This document shows, in pieces, positions 56,442 through 64,000 of a DNA stretch of 64,000 nt (positions are counted from its first letter, which is position 1; each line of letters begins with the position of its first letter). Source of the stretch: Opitutales bacterium (GTDB lineage Bacteria; Verrucomicrobiota; Verrucomicrobiia; Opitutales; Intestinicryptomonadaceae); the NCBI GenBank assembly GCA_015061945.1, contig SUVP01000008.1, positions 55,085-119,084 on the forward strand. Reading direction: 5' to 3'. A model generated the notes under the pieces. The model saw only the letters and a program-made list of their open reading frames with translations. It made no database searches and was not told the DNA's origin. The position numbers and the translations under genes were made by a program.

Positions 56442-57521
56442 ATGAAAATAAAATTACTTTTTGCTTTTTTATCGACTCTGTTGTTCGTCGTTGGTTGTTC
56501 AACAAAAAGCGGAAACGATAAGGCAATTTATCCAATCGGTGCAGTACTTCCATTGACGGGAGATTGTGCAAAGGCATCGCAAGAAATTATAAATGGTATG
56601 AAAGTCGCATGTGATGAAATCAACGCACGCGGTGGAATATCTGGGATAAACGTAAAGCTTGTTGTGAAAGATTCTCGTTCGACCGATACAACGCTCTTGG
56701 AAACGTTCGATTCTATGCGTCGACACGGCGTAAAAGTTTTCAATCTCGGCTTTGGTAAGGAAACAATTTTCACAAAGAAATTAGTGTCATCGTGCGAAGA
56801 TGTTTTTGTAAATTATATGTGTTCGTATCCGCCTATTACTGTCGATATGCCAAATAGTACACGTATTTTTATCAATGGTGCACAAGTTGGCGATATTATG
56901 GCAAGTGCTGTGAAACGTGCGGACGATTCCACAATACAAATTGTCTCGATGAATGTTGATGATTTCTTTGGCAAAGCAGACGGAGATTATTTGGCATTTA
57001 ACCTCAAACTTCCAAAGACAAAATTCTATCGAGATGTATTTGGTGCGGGTGAAAAAAATTTTACTATCTTTGGCGAACAAATAATGCGTCTCTATGCTGA
57101 ATATGTGTTTTATGTAGGCTATGGTTCGGAGTTGCAAGCATTCACAGATAGTCTGATTAAGGCTGGTTATCAAAATACGATTGTCGCGAATTGTGGCTTG
57201 ATTGATGATAATTTTAAGGTGTCGGAAAAAATAAAACTTTTGAAAGTTGAGCCACTTTTTGCACAAGGTAAGATAAATAATAGCGTGTCGAAAAAATTTG
57301 TAGCGTCATATAAATCTATGTTCGGAACAGAGCCGACATGGAAATCGGCATACGGCTATGATAGCATAATGTTGCTTGCTTCGGCAGTGGAGAAGTCTCG
57401 TTTTATTCCTTCAAAGATGCGAGGCTATTTTACAAATTTGAAATATGAAGGTGCTGTTGGGAAATTAGAATTCGACAGAACTGCCGATTCAATCAGTGAG
57501 CTTTCTCTCGTGAAAAAATAA
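56442..57521 (+). CDS. ABC-transporter-type substrate-binding lipoprotein (LivK-like, periplasmic-binding fold I)
   Basis: 359 residues from the ATG at 56442. The signal ends in the lipobox FVVGC. The mature protein shows the branched-chain-amino-acid-receptor layout: IGAVLPLTGDCAKASQEIINGMKVACDEINARGGI (in parts), then KLVVKDSRSTD and a C-terminal lobe with SAYGYDSIMLLASAVE. No permease or ATPase genes are nearby, so it may be an orphan receptor for transport or sensing. Its stop overlaps the ComEC-like start by one base (TAATG), which indicates coupled translation. Confidence 0.85.
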   Translation: MKIKLLFAFLSTLLFVVGCSTKSGNDKAIYPIGAVLPLTGDCAKASQEIINGMKVACDEINARGGISGINVKLVVKDSRSTDTTLLETFDSMRRHGVKVFNLGFGKETIFTKKLVSSCEDVFVNYMCSYPPITVDMPNSTRIFINGAQVGDIMASAVKRADDSTIQIVSMNVDDFFGKADGDYLAFNLKLPKTKFYRDVFGAGEKNFTIFGEQIMRLYAEYVFYVGYGSELQAFTDSLIKAGYQNTIVANCGLIDDNFKVSEKIKLLKVEPLFAQGKINNSVSKKFVASYKSMFGTEPTWKSAYGYDSIMLLASAVEKSRFIPSKMRGYFTNLKYEGAVGKLEFDRTADSISELSLVKK

Positions 57522-59254
57522 TGGCTGGAGAGCCTTTTGAGCCAACAGGCGACTTGCCGAAATCGGCACGCTTGTCATTTTACACGCCACTATTGCCTTA
57601 CTTTTTGGCGTTGATGTTTGCGTGTATTATTGCTGGGACATTCCAGTGGCGTGCGTATAGCGATATATTTTTAACACTCGGTACTGCGTCAGTTCTATTA
57701 GAAATTACACTTCGATTTTTCACATCGATTTTTTCTGACAAAGAAGACCCCAGAAAGAAATATCTTTTTTTGTGTTTGCGTTTTGTCGGAATTTTTTTCG
57801 TGTGTATGTGGTATTTTTATTTTCGTATCGACGCAAACCCATACAAAAATTTTGCTCCACGCGAAGCAACAATCACAGTGAAAATCGATGAAGTCTCGCG
57901 TGGTGCAAATGATTCCCGCTACGGCGTAGCTCGCATAGTTTCTGCTCCAGAGTTTTTGAAAAATTCAAAAGGACACAAAGTTTGGTATACAATTTCAGAC
58001 GGCAAAAATCGGACATCGGAAAACAAAAATATAACGGTTTCGCAACTCGTGAAATTGACTGGAATTTTCGCATCGGTCTATCCTGATGAGGTGAAAGCAC
58101 GCGGACACTTTTCTGCAAAGCCAGAAAGCAGAGCTTTTGAAAAATATCTCAATGAGCGTTTCATATATTTTAAGATGAATGCTCGTGTCGCAAATGCAGA
58201 AATTTTAGAAAGTGCAGAGAAGCGTTTTGAATATTTTGAGCAAGTTCGGCAGTATATGGAAAAATCTCTCACATCATTTTGGCGTGAAAATATCGAGGAA
58301 GATGAAGCGTCGAAAGTGTATCGGGCGATGATTTTAGGCGATAAAAGTCTTCTGACCAAAGAGCAAAAGCGTAGCTATATGGATACTGGCACGATGCACG
58401 TTTTTGCGATTAGTGGTTTGCATATCGGATTTGCAACAGCAGTGCTTTTCGGGATTCTTTCTGCATTGCGTTTGAATTGGCGTATTCAGCCATTACTCGC
58501 ATTACCGATGTTGTATCTTTATGTTTGTGCGTGTGGGTCTCGCCCTTCGGCACTTCGTGCATTTGCATTTGTAGCGTTTGTTTGGTGTGCGTTGTCGCTT
58601 TCGCGTGGGATGAAGCCGTTTGGTGCGTTGGTGCTTTCGGCATTTATATTTCTGTTGATTTCGCCAAGCTACATTTTCGACGCAGGCTTTGTGCTTTCGT
58701 ATGCGATAGTAGCGTCGATATTTGTCTATTCTGTTCCGTTGTACAATTACATTTCATACAAAATTTTTCAACGCATAGAGCTTGATGAAATATCGAAAAC
58801 GCAAAGATTTTTGCGTTGGTTGATAATATATTTTCTCGGTGCCTTTTGCATTTCGTTGGGAGCATTATTTGTGGGAGCACCACTTTCGGCACACTATTTT
58901 TCTTTTGTCGCACCGATGTCGATTTTATATTCGCCATTTTTTGTGTCGGGTGCTGGAATCGCCGTAGGGTTGGGCTTTGCGGGATTTTTATTGCCAGATT
59001 TTATTGTGAGATGTTTTAACGAAGTTGCGGTTATTCTCGTCGGGATGATGTCGGACTTAGCTGTATGGGGTGCAAATGTTTGGAGCGGAAGGATAGATTT
59101 TTTGATGCCTTCAACTTTACTTTCTTTCATTGCAGTTTTGGGATTTTTGTTTATTTCGGCAAATATGGCTCGCAAAAGAAGTGCTTTTTTTAGATTCGTG
59201 CTTGCACCAATTTTTGTGGTGTCGATAATGTTAATCAATTTATTTTATGCGTAG
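57521..59254 (+). CDS. ComEC/Rec2 family membrane channel protein, without the metallo-hydrolase domain
   Basis: 577 residues. An N-terminal pair of helices and an OB-like DUF4131 region (about residues 100-230) are followed by the Competence domain with the signature GTMHVFAISGLHIGFATA (near residue 290) and SRPSALRAFAFV, then many membrane helices. The C-terminal metallo-beta-lactamase domain found in B. subtilis ComEC is absent; short versions are common in some phyla. It transports single-stranded DNA across the inner membrane in transformation. No other competence genes are in the window. Confidence 0.88.
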   Translation: MAGEPFEPTGDLPKSARLSFYTPLLPYFLALMFACIIAGTFQWRAYSDIFLTLGTASVLLEITLRFFTSIFSDKEDPRKKYLFLCLRFVGIFFVCMWYFYFRIDANPYKNFAPREATITVKIDEVSRGANDSRYGVARIVSAPEFLKNSKGHKVWYTISDGKNRTSENKNITVSQLVKLTGIFASVYPDEVKARGHFSAKPESRAFEKYLNERFIYFKMNARVANAEILESAEKRFEYFEQVRQYMEKSLTSFWRENIEEDEASKVYRAMILGDKSLLTKEQKRSYMDTGTMHVFAISGLHIGFATAVLFGILSALRLNWRIQPLLALPMLYLYVCACGSRPSALRAFAFVAFVWCALSLSRGMKPFGALVLSAFIFLLISPSYIFDAGFVLSYAIVASIFVYSVPLYNYISYKIFQRIELDEISKTQRFLRWLIIYFLGAFCISLGALFVGAPLSAHYFSFVAPMSILYSPFFVSGAGIAVGLGFAGFLLPDFIVRCFNEVAVILVGMMSDLAVWGANVWSGRIDFLMPSTLLSFIAVLGFLFISANMARKRSAFFRFVLAPIFVVSIMLINLFYA

Positions 59255-60689
59255 AAAAATAAAATTTGGTGGAGCAGATTGGCTCGCAGAATTAGATGAG
59301 AGTGCGTACTCAGAAATGTACTCATTGCATGCACGTGGTTCTAAAATCGGTGTAGCGTGTTCAGGCGGAGCCGATTCTGTTTACGCACTTTATTGTGTCG
59401 CCGATATTTTTGCAGACAGGCTTTCTGATATTTTTGTTTTGCATTACAATCACAAGGTTCGCACAGATTCTGATTCTGATGAACGATATGTCGCAGAGCT
59501 TTGTGCGAAGTTAGGTTTGAACTTTGTGCGTGGCGAACCCGACAGCGTGCCTGTCTCGCCAACAGAAGATAAATTGCGTGCATTGCGTTTGGATTTCTTT
59601 GTGAAAGAATCTCGCAAACTTGGTTTGAGTGCGATTGTGCAAGGGCATCATTGCGGAGATGTTCTTGAATCGATGCTGATGCGTTTAGCTCGTGGTAGCT
59701 CGGGCGACGGATTGTGTGTACCTCGTGCGATTTCATATTTCAAAGGAACTGTATTTTTGCGTCCGCTTTTGAATCTGAAGAAAGATGCAATTATTGCATC
59801 GTTGGTAGCATCAAAAATCATTTGGTGCGAAGACAGTACAAATGCTGGCGAAGATTATTTTCGCAATAGAATTCGCAATAAGGTTATCCCAATTCTTGAA
59901 GAGTCGACACAAGTTGATATTTACAAGTCGGCATTGCGTTCAAGAGCGTTGCTTGAAGAAGATTCAACAGCGTTGTCGGATATTTTTGAACGTGAGTACA
60001 ACAAACTCAATGAGCTTTCTCGAGATGCGACAACATCACTTTTGAGCGAATTTTTGCTTTCGTGCAAAGCGTTTGCAAGACGCAGTATTCAACGTTTTCT
60101 TTCGGAAAACAATATAGCAGTTCGTGCGAGTGCTGTGGATAATCTTGTCGACAAGCTCACATCAAAAGAAAGTTTTAAATCGAGTGCAGGGCAGACGCAA
60201 GAAGGACAGAAAGTGTTTGTCTGTTTTGATTCAGAGAAGCTCCGTTTGTATTTGGATTCGCCAAAAAAAGTTTGGCAATATTCTGTTCCATTAAAGGTCG
60301 GTAAAAATATTTTGCCCGACGGCTCGGCGATAAGTGTCGCAAAAATATCGCTTACAAAAACACGTAGAGAGTCGATAAAAAACGGTGATAATGATGACGC
60401 CACAACAGCGTATTTGGATCTCGATTGTATCGGCAATTTGGGGAATGGTGTGCTTGTTGCACGCACAAAACAAGACGGCGATAAATATGCTCCGCTTGGA
60501 TCGAAATCGCCAAAGAAACTCAAAGAAATTTATAACGCAAAAAAAGTGCCACAGATGAAACGAAATGTATTTCCACTTGTCTGTAATAAAAAGGGCGAAA
60601 TCTTGTGGTCGCCAATGTTGCCACCTTCGGACAAATATAAAATTAGAAACGCTGGCTCGGCATTAGAATTGACCTTTTCGCCTCGTTAA
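59247..60689 (+). CDS. tilS: tRNA(Ile)-lysidine synthetase
   Basis: Modifies C34 of the CAT-anticodon tRNA-Ile to lysidine, so that it reads AUA; essential. 480 residues. P-loop CSGGADS (residues 38-44), then GHHCGDVLESMLMRLARGS, and the WCEDSTNAGEDYFRNRIRN motif, all typical of TilS. A C-terminal domain of about 230 residues holds the tRNA-binding parts. Overlaps the ComEC-like gene by 8 bases; ftsH follows after 22 bases, and tilS-ftsH adjacency is widespread. Confidence 0.95.
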   Translation: MRRKIKFGGADWLAELDESAYSEMYSLHARGSKIGVACSGGADSVYALYCVADIFADRLSDIFVLHYNHKVRTDSDSDERYVAELCAKLGLNFVRGEPDSVPVSPTEDKLRALRLDFFVKESRKLGLSAIVQGHHCGDVLESMLMRLARGSSGDGLCVPRAISYFKGTVFLRPLLNLKKDAIIASLVASKIIWCEDSTNAGEDYFRNRIRNKVIPILEESTQVDIYKSALRSRALLEEDSTALSDIFEREYNKLNELSRDATTSLLSEFLLSCKAFARRSIQRFLSENNIAVRASAVDNLVDKLTSKESFKSSAGQTQEGQKVFVCFDSEKLRLYLDSPKKVWQYSVPLKVGKNILPDGSAISVAKISLTKTRRESIKNGDNDDATTAYLDLDCIGNLGNGVLVARTKQDGDKYAPLGSKSPKKLKEIYNAKKVPQMKRNVFPLVCNKKGEILWSPMLPPSDKYKIRNAGSALELTFSPR

Positions 60690-60711
60690 TATTTAATCGA
60701 AAATTTTTAAG

Positions 60712-62730
60712 ATGGAAAATAAAGATAATAATTCAAAAAAACGTACAAGTAAGCCTTACTTTGTTTGGCTTTTGATTATTTGTGCGGTCGTATTTTTAGC
60801 ATCGTTGCCTCGTGGTACGGGCAAGGCACAGGAACTCGATGTTCGCAAGCTCATCAACGCAGCAGAAACAGATTCGCTTGTGTCGATGAATATCCGCAAC
60901 GACCCAAGTGCAGGCAAAGATTGGTATATCATCGACGGGAAAATAAAGAATCCGGTATTTGGTCGTGAAGGTGCTCCAGAAGATGCTCCACGCACATTGC
61001 CATTCACATTCAGTGGACGCATTACCGACGATATGTACAAAAAACTTTCCGACCCATCGGCTCCATGGGAAATAAAAGAAATTCCCGCAAGCACATTCTG
61101 GAGCAATCTGTTTTCGTCGGTATTTCCAATTCTGTTGATTGCTGGAATTTTCTATTTCCTTTTTATTCATCAAATGAAGTCGTCGGGCAAGAGTGCGTTT
61201 TCGTTCGGAAAAAGTAGGGCAAGACTTTTGACTCCTGACAAGGATAGAGTCACTTTCGACGATGTCGCTGGTTGCGACGAATCAAAAGAGGAAGTATCCG
61301 AAATTGTCGAGTTCTTGAAGAATCCACAACGATTCCGAGATATCGGTGCAAGAATCCCAAAAGGTATTCTTATGGTGGGTCCCCCAGGAACTGGTAAGAC
61401 TCTCTTGGCTCGTGCAGTCGCTGGCGAAGCCGATGTTCCATTTTACTCAATTAGTGGTTCCGACTTCGTAGAAATGTTTGTCGGTGTCGGGGCAGCTCGT
61501 GTTAGAGATATGTTTGAACAGGCGAGAAAAACAGCACCATGCCTCGTGTTTATCGACGAAATCGACGCTGTCGGACGAAAACGTGGAGCAGGGCTTGGTG
61601 GCGGAAATGACGAACGTGAACAAACGCTCAATTCTCTCTTGGTCGAAATGGACGGATTCGACGCACAAACAGGTATTATCATTATCGCTGCAACAAACCG
61701 TCCAGATGTTCTCGATGACGCACTCTTGCGTCCGGGAAGATTCGATAGACAAGTTGTTATCGACTTGCCCGACGTAAAGGGACGAGAAGAAATTTTGAAA
61801 ATTCACGCAAAGAAAATCAAGCTTGCCGATGAGGTTGACTTGGCGACAATCGCAAAGTTGACTCCCGCATGCTCTGGTGCAGACTTGGCAAACTTGTTGA
61901 ACGAAAGTGCGATTATCGCAGCACGTCGCAACGAAAAGTTGGTAACAAATCAAGACATTAGCGAAGCTCGCGACAAAGTGTTCTTCGGACGTGAAAGAAA
62001 GAAACTAATGGACGACGATGAAAAGCGTTTAACGGCTTATCACGAAGCTGGACACGCATTGATTCAAGCAGTTCTCGACGACGGCAAATTGCCTGTCCAT
62101 AAGGTTACAATCATTCCACGAGGGCAAAGTCTTGGCTCGACAATGTTCGTGCCGTCAAAAGACATTCGTACAGAAACAAAGAATTCGCTTTTGACACATA
62201 TTTGCACAAGTATGGGCGGACGTGTCGCCGAAGAAATCATCTTTGATGATATCACAAACGGGGCTGCTTGCGACATCAAACAAGCTACAAAAATCGCACG
62301 CAAAATGGTTTGCGATTGGGGTATGAGCGACCTCGGTCCTATCGCATTTGGCGAAAATCAAGACCACATTTTTGTCGGCAAAGAAATCGCACGTCAGGAA
62401 CAATTCAGCGAAAAGACATCAGAGCAGATTGATTCGCTTGTCAGAAAAATTATTTCTGAACAACACGAACGTGCCCACAAAATCATCTCTGAAAACCGCG
62501 AAAAGCTCGATATTATCGCCGATGAACTTCTCATTCGTGAGACAATCGACGGGGCAGATGTTTATCAGATAGTAAAGGGCGATTTTGTGCGAACAAACAA
62601 AGAGGAGTGGCTGAAATCGCAACAAAAAACCGAAGTGGAAAAGCAACCAGAACAGGTTGCCGGAACATCGGACCAACCGACTCCACAAGAGGAAATATCA
62701 ATCACACCACCAACCCCAGAAGGTGCATAA
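60712..62730 (+). CDS. ftsH: ATP-dependent zinc metalloprotease FtsH
   Basis: Membrane-bound AAA+ protease for quality control of membrane and regulatory proteins; 672 residues. Two membrane helices (about 17-32 and 135-152) flank a periplasmic domain. Walker A GPPGTGKT (223-230), Walker B with [13 protein letters not shown], second region of homology with [18 protein letters not shown], and zinc site HEAGH (444-448). The C-terminus is a Pro/Thr/Glu-rich tail. Last gene of the plus-strand run, followed by a symmetric terminator. Confidence 0.98.
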   Translation: MENKDNNSKKRTSKPYFVWLLIICAVVFLASLPRGTGKAQELDVRKLINAAETDSLVSMNIRNDPSAGKDWYIIDGKIKNPVFGREGAPEDAPRTLPFTFSGRITDDMYKKLSDPSAPWEIKEIPASTFWSNLFSSVFPILLIAGIFYFLFIHQMKSSGKSAFSFGKSRARLLTPDKDRVTFDDVAGCDESKEEVSEIVEFLKNPQRFRDIGARIPKGILMVGPPGTGKTLLARAVAGEADVPFYSISGSDFVEMFVGVGAARVRDMFEQARKTAPCLVFIDEIDAVGRKRGAGLGGGNDEREQTLNSLLVEMDGFDAQTGIIIIAATNRPDVLDDALLRPGRFDRQVVIDLPDVKGREEILKIHAKKIKLADEVDLATIAKLTPACSGADLANLLNESAIIAARRNEKLVTNQDISEARDKVFFGRERKKLMDDDEKRLTAYHEAGHALIQAVLDDGKLPVHKVTIIPRGQSLGSTMFVPSKDIRTETKNSLLTHICTSMGGRVAEEIIFDDITNGAACDIKQATKIARKMVCDWGMSDLGPIAFGENQDHIFVGKEIARQEQFSEKTSEQIDSLVRKIISEQHERAHKIISENREKLDIIADELLIRETIDGADVYQIVKGDFVRTNKEEWLKSQQKTEVEKQPEQVAGTSDQPTPQEEISITPPTPEGA

Positions 62731-62732
62731 AA

Positions 62733-62768
62733 CAAAAAAAACGACGGATTTAAATCCGTCGTTTTTTT
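62733..62768. terminator. Bidirectional terminator between ftsH and the TRL gene
   Basis: A perfect 22-base palindrome, ACGACGGATTT with AAATCCGTCGT (62741-62762), is flanked by seven A residues on the left and seven T on the right, so it works on both strands. Confidence 0.9.
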
Positions 62769-62808
62769 GTATCATTGAGAATACTGTGTCGGCTTGCGAT
62801 TGCCTGTT

Positions 62809-63120
62809 TTATTCTCCGCGAACAATACATTTATATTCGCCGATAAATCCCAATACATTGCGGACTTCCCAGTCAACAGATGTTACCTTTGTGATACCAC
62901 CATTTCTCTTGGCTGTTTCGATACTTGCATCGCCAACTGAAACTAACCCAAGATAACTTTTGCACATAGAAGTGCCTACTTTAGAGGCAACTACATTGTC
63001 AGAAGCCGATACAGGCATTTTTACTTCTGTAAACAATGTTCCATGAGGGATAGGAGTTGCGCAACCTGCAAGGAGGAGCATTGCGATTGATGTTATTGCT
63101 AATGTTGTATATTTTTTCAT
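62809..63120 (-). CDS. TRL-family small lipoprotein
   Basis: 103 residues. The signal ends in the lipobox LLAGC. The mature part has the TRL-like layout: GTLFTEVKMP, KVGTSMCKSYLGLVSVGDASIETAKRNGGI (in parts) and VDWEVRNVLGFIGEYKCIVRG. TRL stands for tRNA-associated locus, a family without known function; here it lies 48 bases downstream of tRNA-Ala on the same strand, which matches the name. Assignment is from memory of the conserved GDASI..A...GGI core. Confidence 0.8.
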   Translation of the reverse strand: MKKYTTLAITSIAMLLLAGCATPIPHGTLFTEVKMPVSASDNVVASKVGTSMCKSYLGLVSVGDASIETAKRNGGITKVTSVDWEVRNVLGFIGEYKCIVRGE

Positions 63121-63168
63121 ATTAATATTCTTGTTTGTTTTTGTTAGAAAATTACGGGAAACTAATCA

Positions 63169-63241
63169 TGGAGCCGATGAGGTTCGAACTCACGACCTCT
63201 AGAGTGCGATTCTAGCGCTCTTCCAACTGAGCTACGACCCC
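63169..63241 (-). tRNA. tRNA-Ala (anticodon CGC)
   Basis: On the minus strand, a 73-base cloverleaf. The acceptor GGGGTCG pairs with CGGCTCC and includes the G3-U70 pair that defines alanine identity; anticodon stem CTAGA/TCTAG with loop ATCGCAC, giving CGC; T-loop TTCGAAC; discriminator A; CCA not encoded. It reads GCG codons. The TRL lipoprotein gene follows in the same direction. Confidence 0.93.
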
Positions 63242-63366
63242 TTATTTTTATGAAAATTAAAACTGATTGTTTTGTGTTTGTAAAACAAAAAATGTCTAAC
63301 ACTGATTTGTTTTTACTGAATTTTAGCAAATGTATTTTCGAGAAAATAAAAGTCTAAATGGAAAAT

Positions 63367-63473
63367 CCAAGCCATTGCGAAGCAATGCGTATGAAAACGG
63401 GAAAGCCACGATTATAGTCGTGGCGAACAGCGTCAAAGAGGAACGGAGTTCCGAAGTCCAGACTACGTCTGGT
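63367..63473. repeat. 107-bp multi-hairpin repeat, copy 1
   Basis: Contains four consecutive hairpins: CATTGC-GAA-GCAATG (63373-63387), GCCACGA/TCGTGGC (63405-63424), GGAAC-GGA-GTTCC (63440-63452) and CCAGAC-TAC-GTCTGG (63458-63472). It aligns with copy 2 over its whole length, with 6 transitions and no gap. Confidence 0.9.
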
Positions 63474-63515
63474 TTAGTTTCGTTATTACTTAAGAAGACT
63501 AACTTTTATTTAAAC

Positions 63516-63622
63516 CCAAGCCATTGCAAAGCAATGCGTATGAAAACGGAAAAGCCACGATTATAGTCGTGGTGAACAGCATCAAGGAGGAGCGGAGTTC
63601 CGAAGTCCAGACTACGTCTGGT
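63516..63622. repeat. 107-bp multi-hairpin repeat, copy 2
   Basis: Same length as copy 1, start-to-start distance 149 bases. All six differences are transitions. They fall in a loop, in linkers, or turn a pair into a G-U pair (GGAGC with GTTCC; G with U at the edge of the second hairpin), so all four hairpins are kept. Confidence 0.9.
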
Positions 63623-63641
63623 CGTCCCGTTATCGCATATA

Positions 63642-63673
63642 AAAAACCGCAACCCTTACGGATTGCGGTTTTT
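63642..63673 (+). terminator. Terminator after the hairpin repeats
   Basis: AAAAACCGCAA (63642-63652) pairs with TTGCGGTTTTT (63663-63673) around a 10-base loop. Confidence 0.85.
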
Positions 63674-63986
63674 AAATGGTGCACAGAATATCTCGTCTAA
63701 CGCGTTTGTATTTTAAGCTTTCTAAAATTTCTAAAAATCGGCATTTTTGGCCAAAAAATATCGTTTTTGATAGCCTTACATAGACACTTTAACGGACCTC
63801 TTGTTTTTTGTCTAACACTTGTCTTCAAGGTTCGTGTTAAAACCTTTAATTTATTAAGGCTTTTTATTTTTTTAACTGCTACGCAGTTTAACTGTTGGTG
63901 ATGAGTTGAGAGCTTAAAAATTTTCGGGACGGAAAATTTTAACCTCTATAAACAATCGTTTTTTAACAAATAAAAAAAGGATAAAA

Positions 63987-64000
63987 ATGAAACCAACAGA
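63987..64000 (+). CDS. Start of a further gene (cut by right edge)
   Basis: ATG at 63987 with AAAGG 6 bases upstream and reading MKPT; only four full codons are visible, so no product can be given. The upstream 310 bases contain several hairpins and may be a long leader. Confidence 0.4.

Larger units (their letters stand above)
63340..63673 (+). ncRNA. Candidate structured RNA made of the two repeats and a terminator
   Basis: The two 107-bp units are followed within 20 bases by a strong Rho-independent terminator, as expected for a transcribed non-coding RNA. An upstream promoter is weak (TTTACT with TATTTT near 63316-63338). Orientation plus is inferred from the terminator T tract and from G-U pairs that form on this strand. 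Confidence 0.35.
63242..63986. other. 745-base gene-free region with hairpin repeats
   Basis: No convincing coding sequence on either strand; a 78-codon plus-strand frame at 63330-63566 runs through both repeats and has no ribosome-binding site. The region holds two 107-bp multi-hairpin repeats, a strong terminator, the 11-mer TGTCTAACACT at 63293 and 63809, and, after 63847, an A/T-rich part with hairpins AACTGC-TAC-GCAGTT (about 63883-63897) and AAATTTTC/GAAAATTT (about 63917-63938) leading to a start codon at 63987. Confidence 0.6.

Noticed and set aside
63330..63566. A 78-codon plus-strand frame over the hairpin repeats
   Set aside because: It follows the repeat structure, has no ribosome-binding site, and its repeats are better explained as RNA hairpins.
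63367..63622. CRISPR array
   Set aside because: Only two units, each 107 bases long, with a single 42-base gap and internal hairpins; no cas genes.

Overview
The window is a chromosomal segment of a low-to-moderate GC, Gram-negative-type bacterium. Envelope evidence includes a FadL-type outer-membrane protein, several lipoproteins, a Tat-type signal and many Sec signals. The best guess is Verrucomicrobiota near Opitutales. This rests on the unusual EF-Tu switch I, the order tRNA-Thr/tuf/tRNA-Trp/secE/nusG/rplKAJL/rpoBC/rpsLG/fusA/rpsJ/S10-spc-alpha, and the LVIVD and TRL families. No taxonomic search could be run, so this placement is an inference.

Layout. 1-7593: 5'-part of uvrA (minus strand, running off the left edge), a divergent AI-2E-type permease, a murQ plus sodium/solute symporter pair (probable cell-wall sugar salvage), a DUF2284 protein, and a TetR repressor divergent from a FadL-type porin with two operator-like palindromes between them. 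7594-20876: tRNA-Thr, tuf, tRNA-Trp, secE, nusG, rplK, rplA, rplJ, rplL, rpoB and rpoC, with structured intergenic RNAs, notably a compact junction just before rplL. 21136-24608: rpsL, rpsG, fusA and rpsJ, closed by a strong terminator. 24768-39509: a promoter, a folded leader, then rplC to rplQ. The only foreign gene there is a small secreted protein wedged between rpsS and rplV; rpmD, rpmJ and infA are absent. 39538-51252: guaA, a Tat phosphoesterase, a clan-A glycoside hydrolase, enolase (minus), a Gfo/Idh oxidoreductase, an LVIVD-repeat secreted protein, an HU-family protein and hisS. 51318-56399: a terminator-bounded unit of unrecognised envelope proteins, two of them tandem paralogues built on a 44-residue repeat. 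56442-62768: orphan periplasmic-binding lipoprotein, ComEC-like protein, tilS and ftsH. 62809-64000: TRL lipoprotein next to tRNA-Ala, two 107-bp multi-hairpin repeats, a terminator, and the first codons of a further gene.

Most of the window is the growth-rate-controlled core of translation and transcription. The most unusual points are: an RpoC that has lost all four ligands of its second zinc site; the gene insertion in the S10 operon; the candidate autoregulatory leaders before rplL and rplC; the paralogous 44-residue-repeat proteins; and the RNA-like hairpin repeats near the right end. No transposase, integrase, phage gene or CRISPR array was seen.
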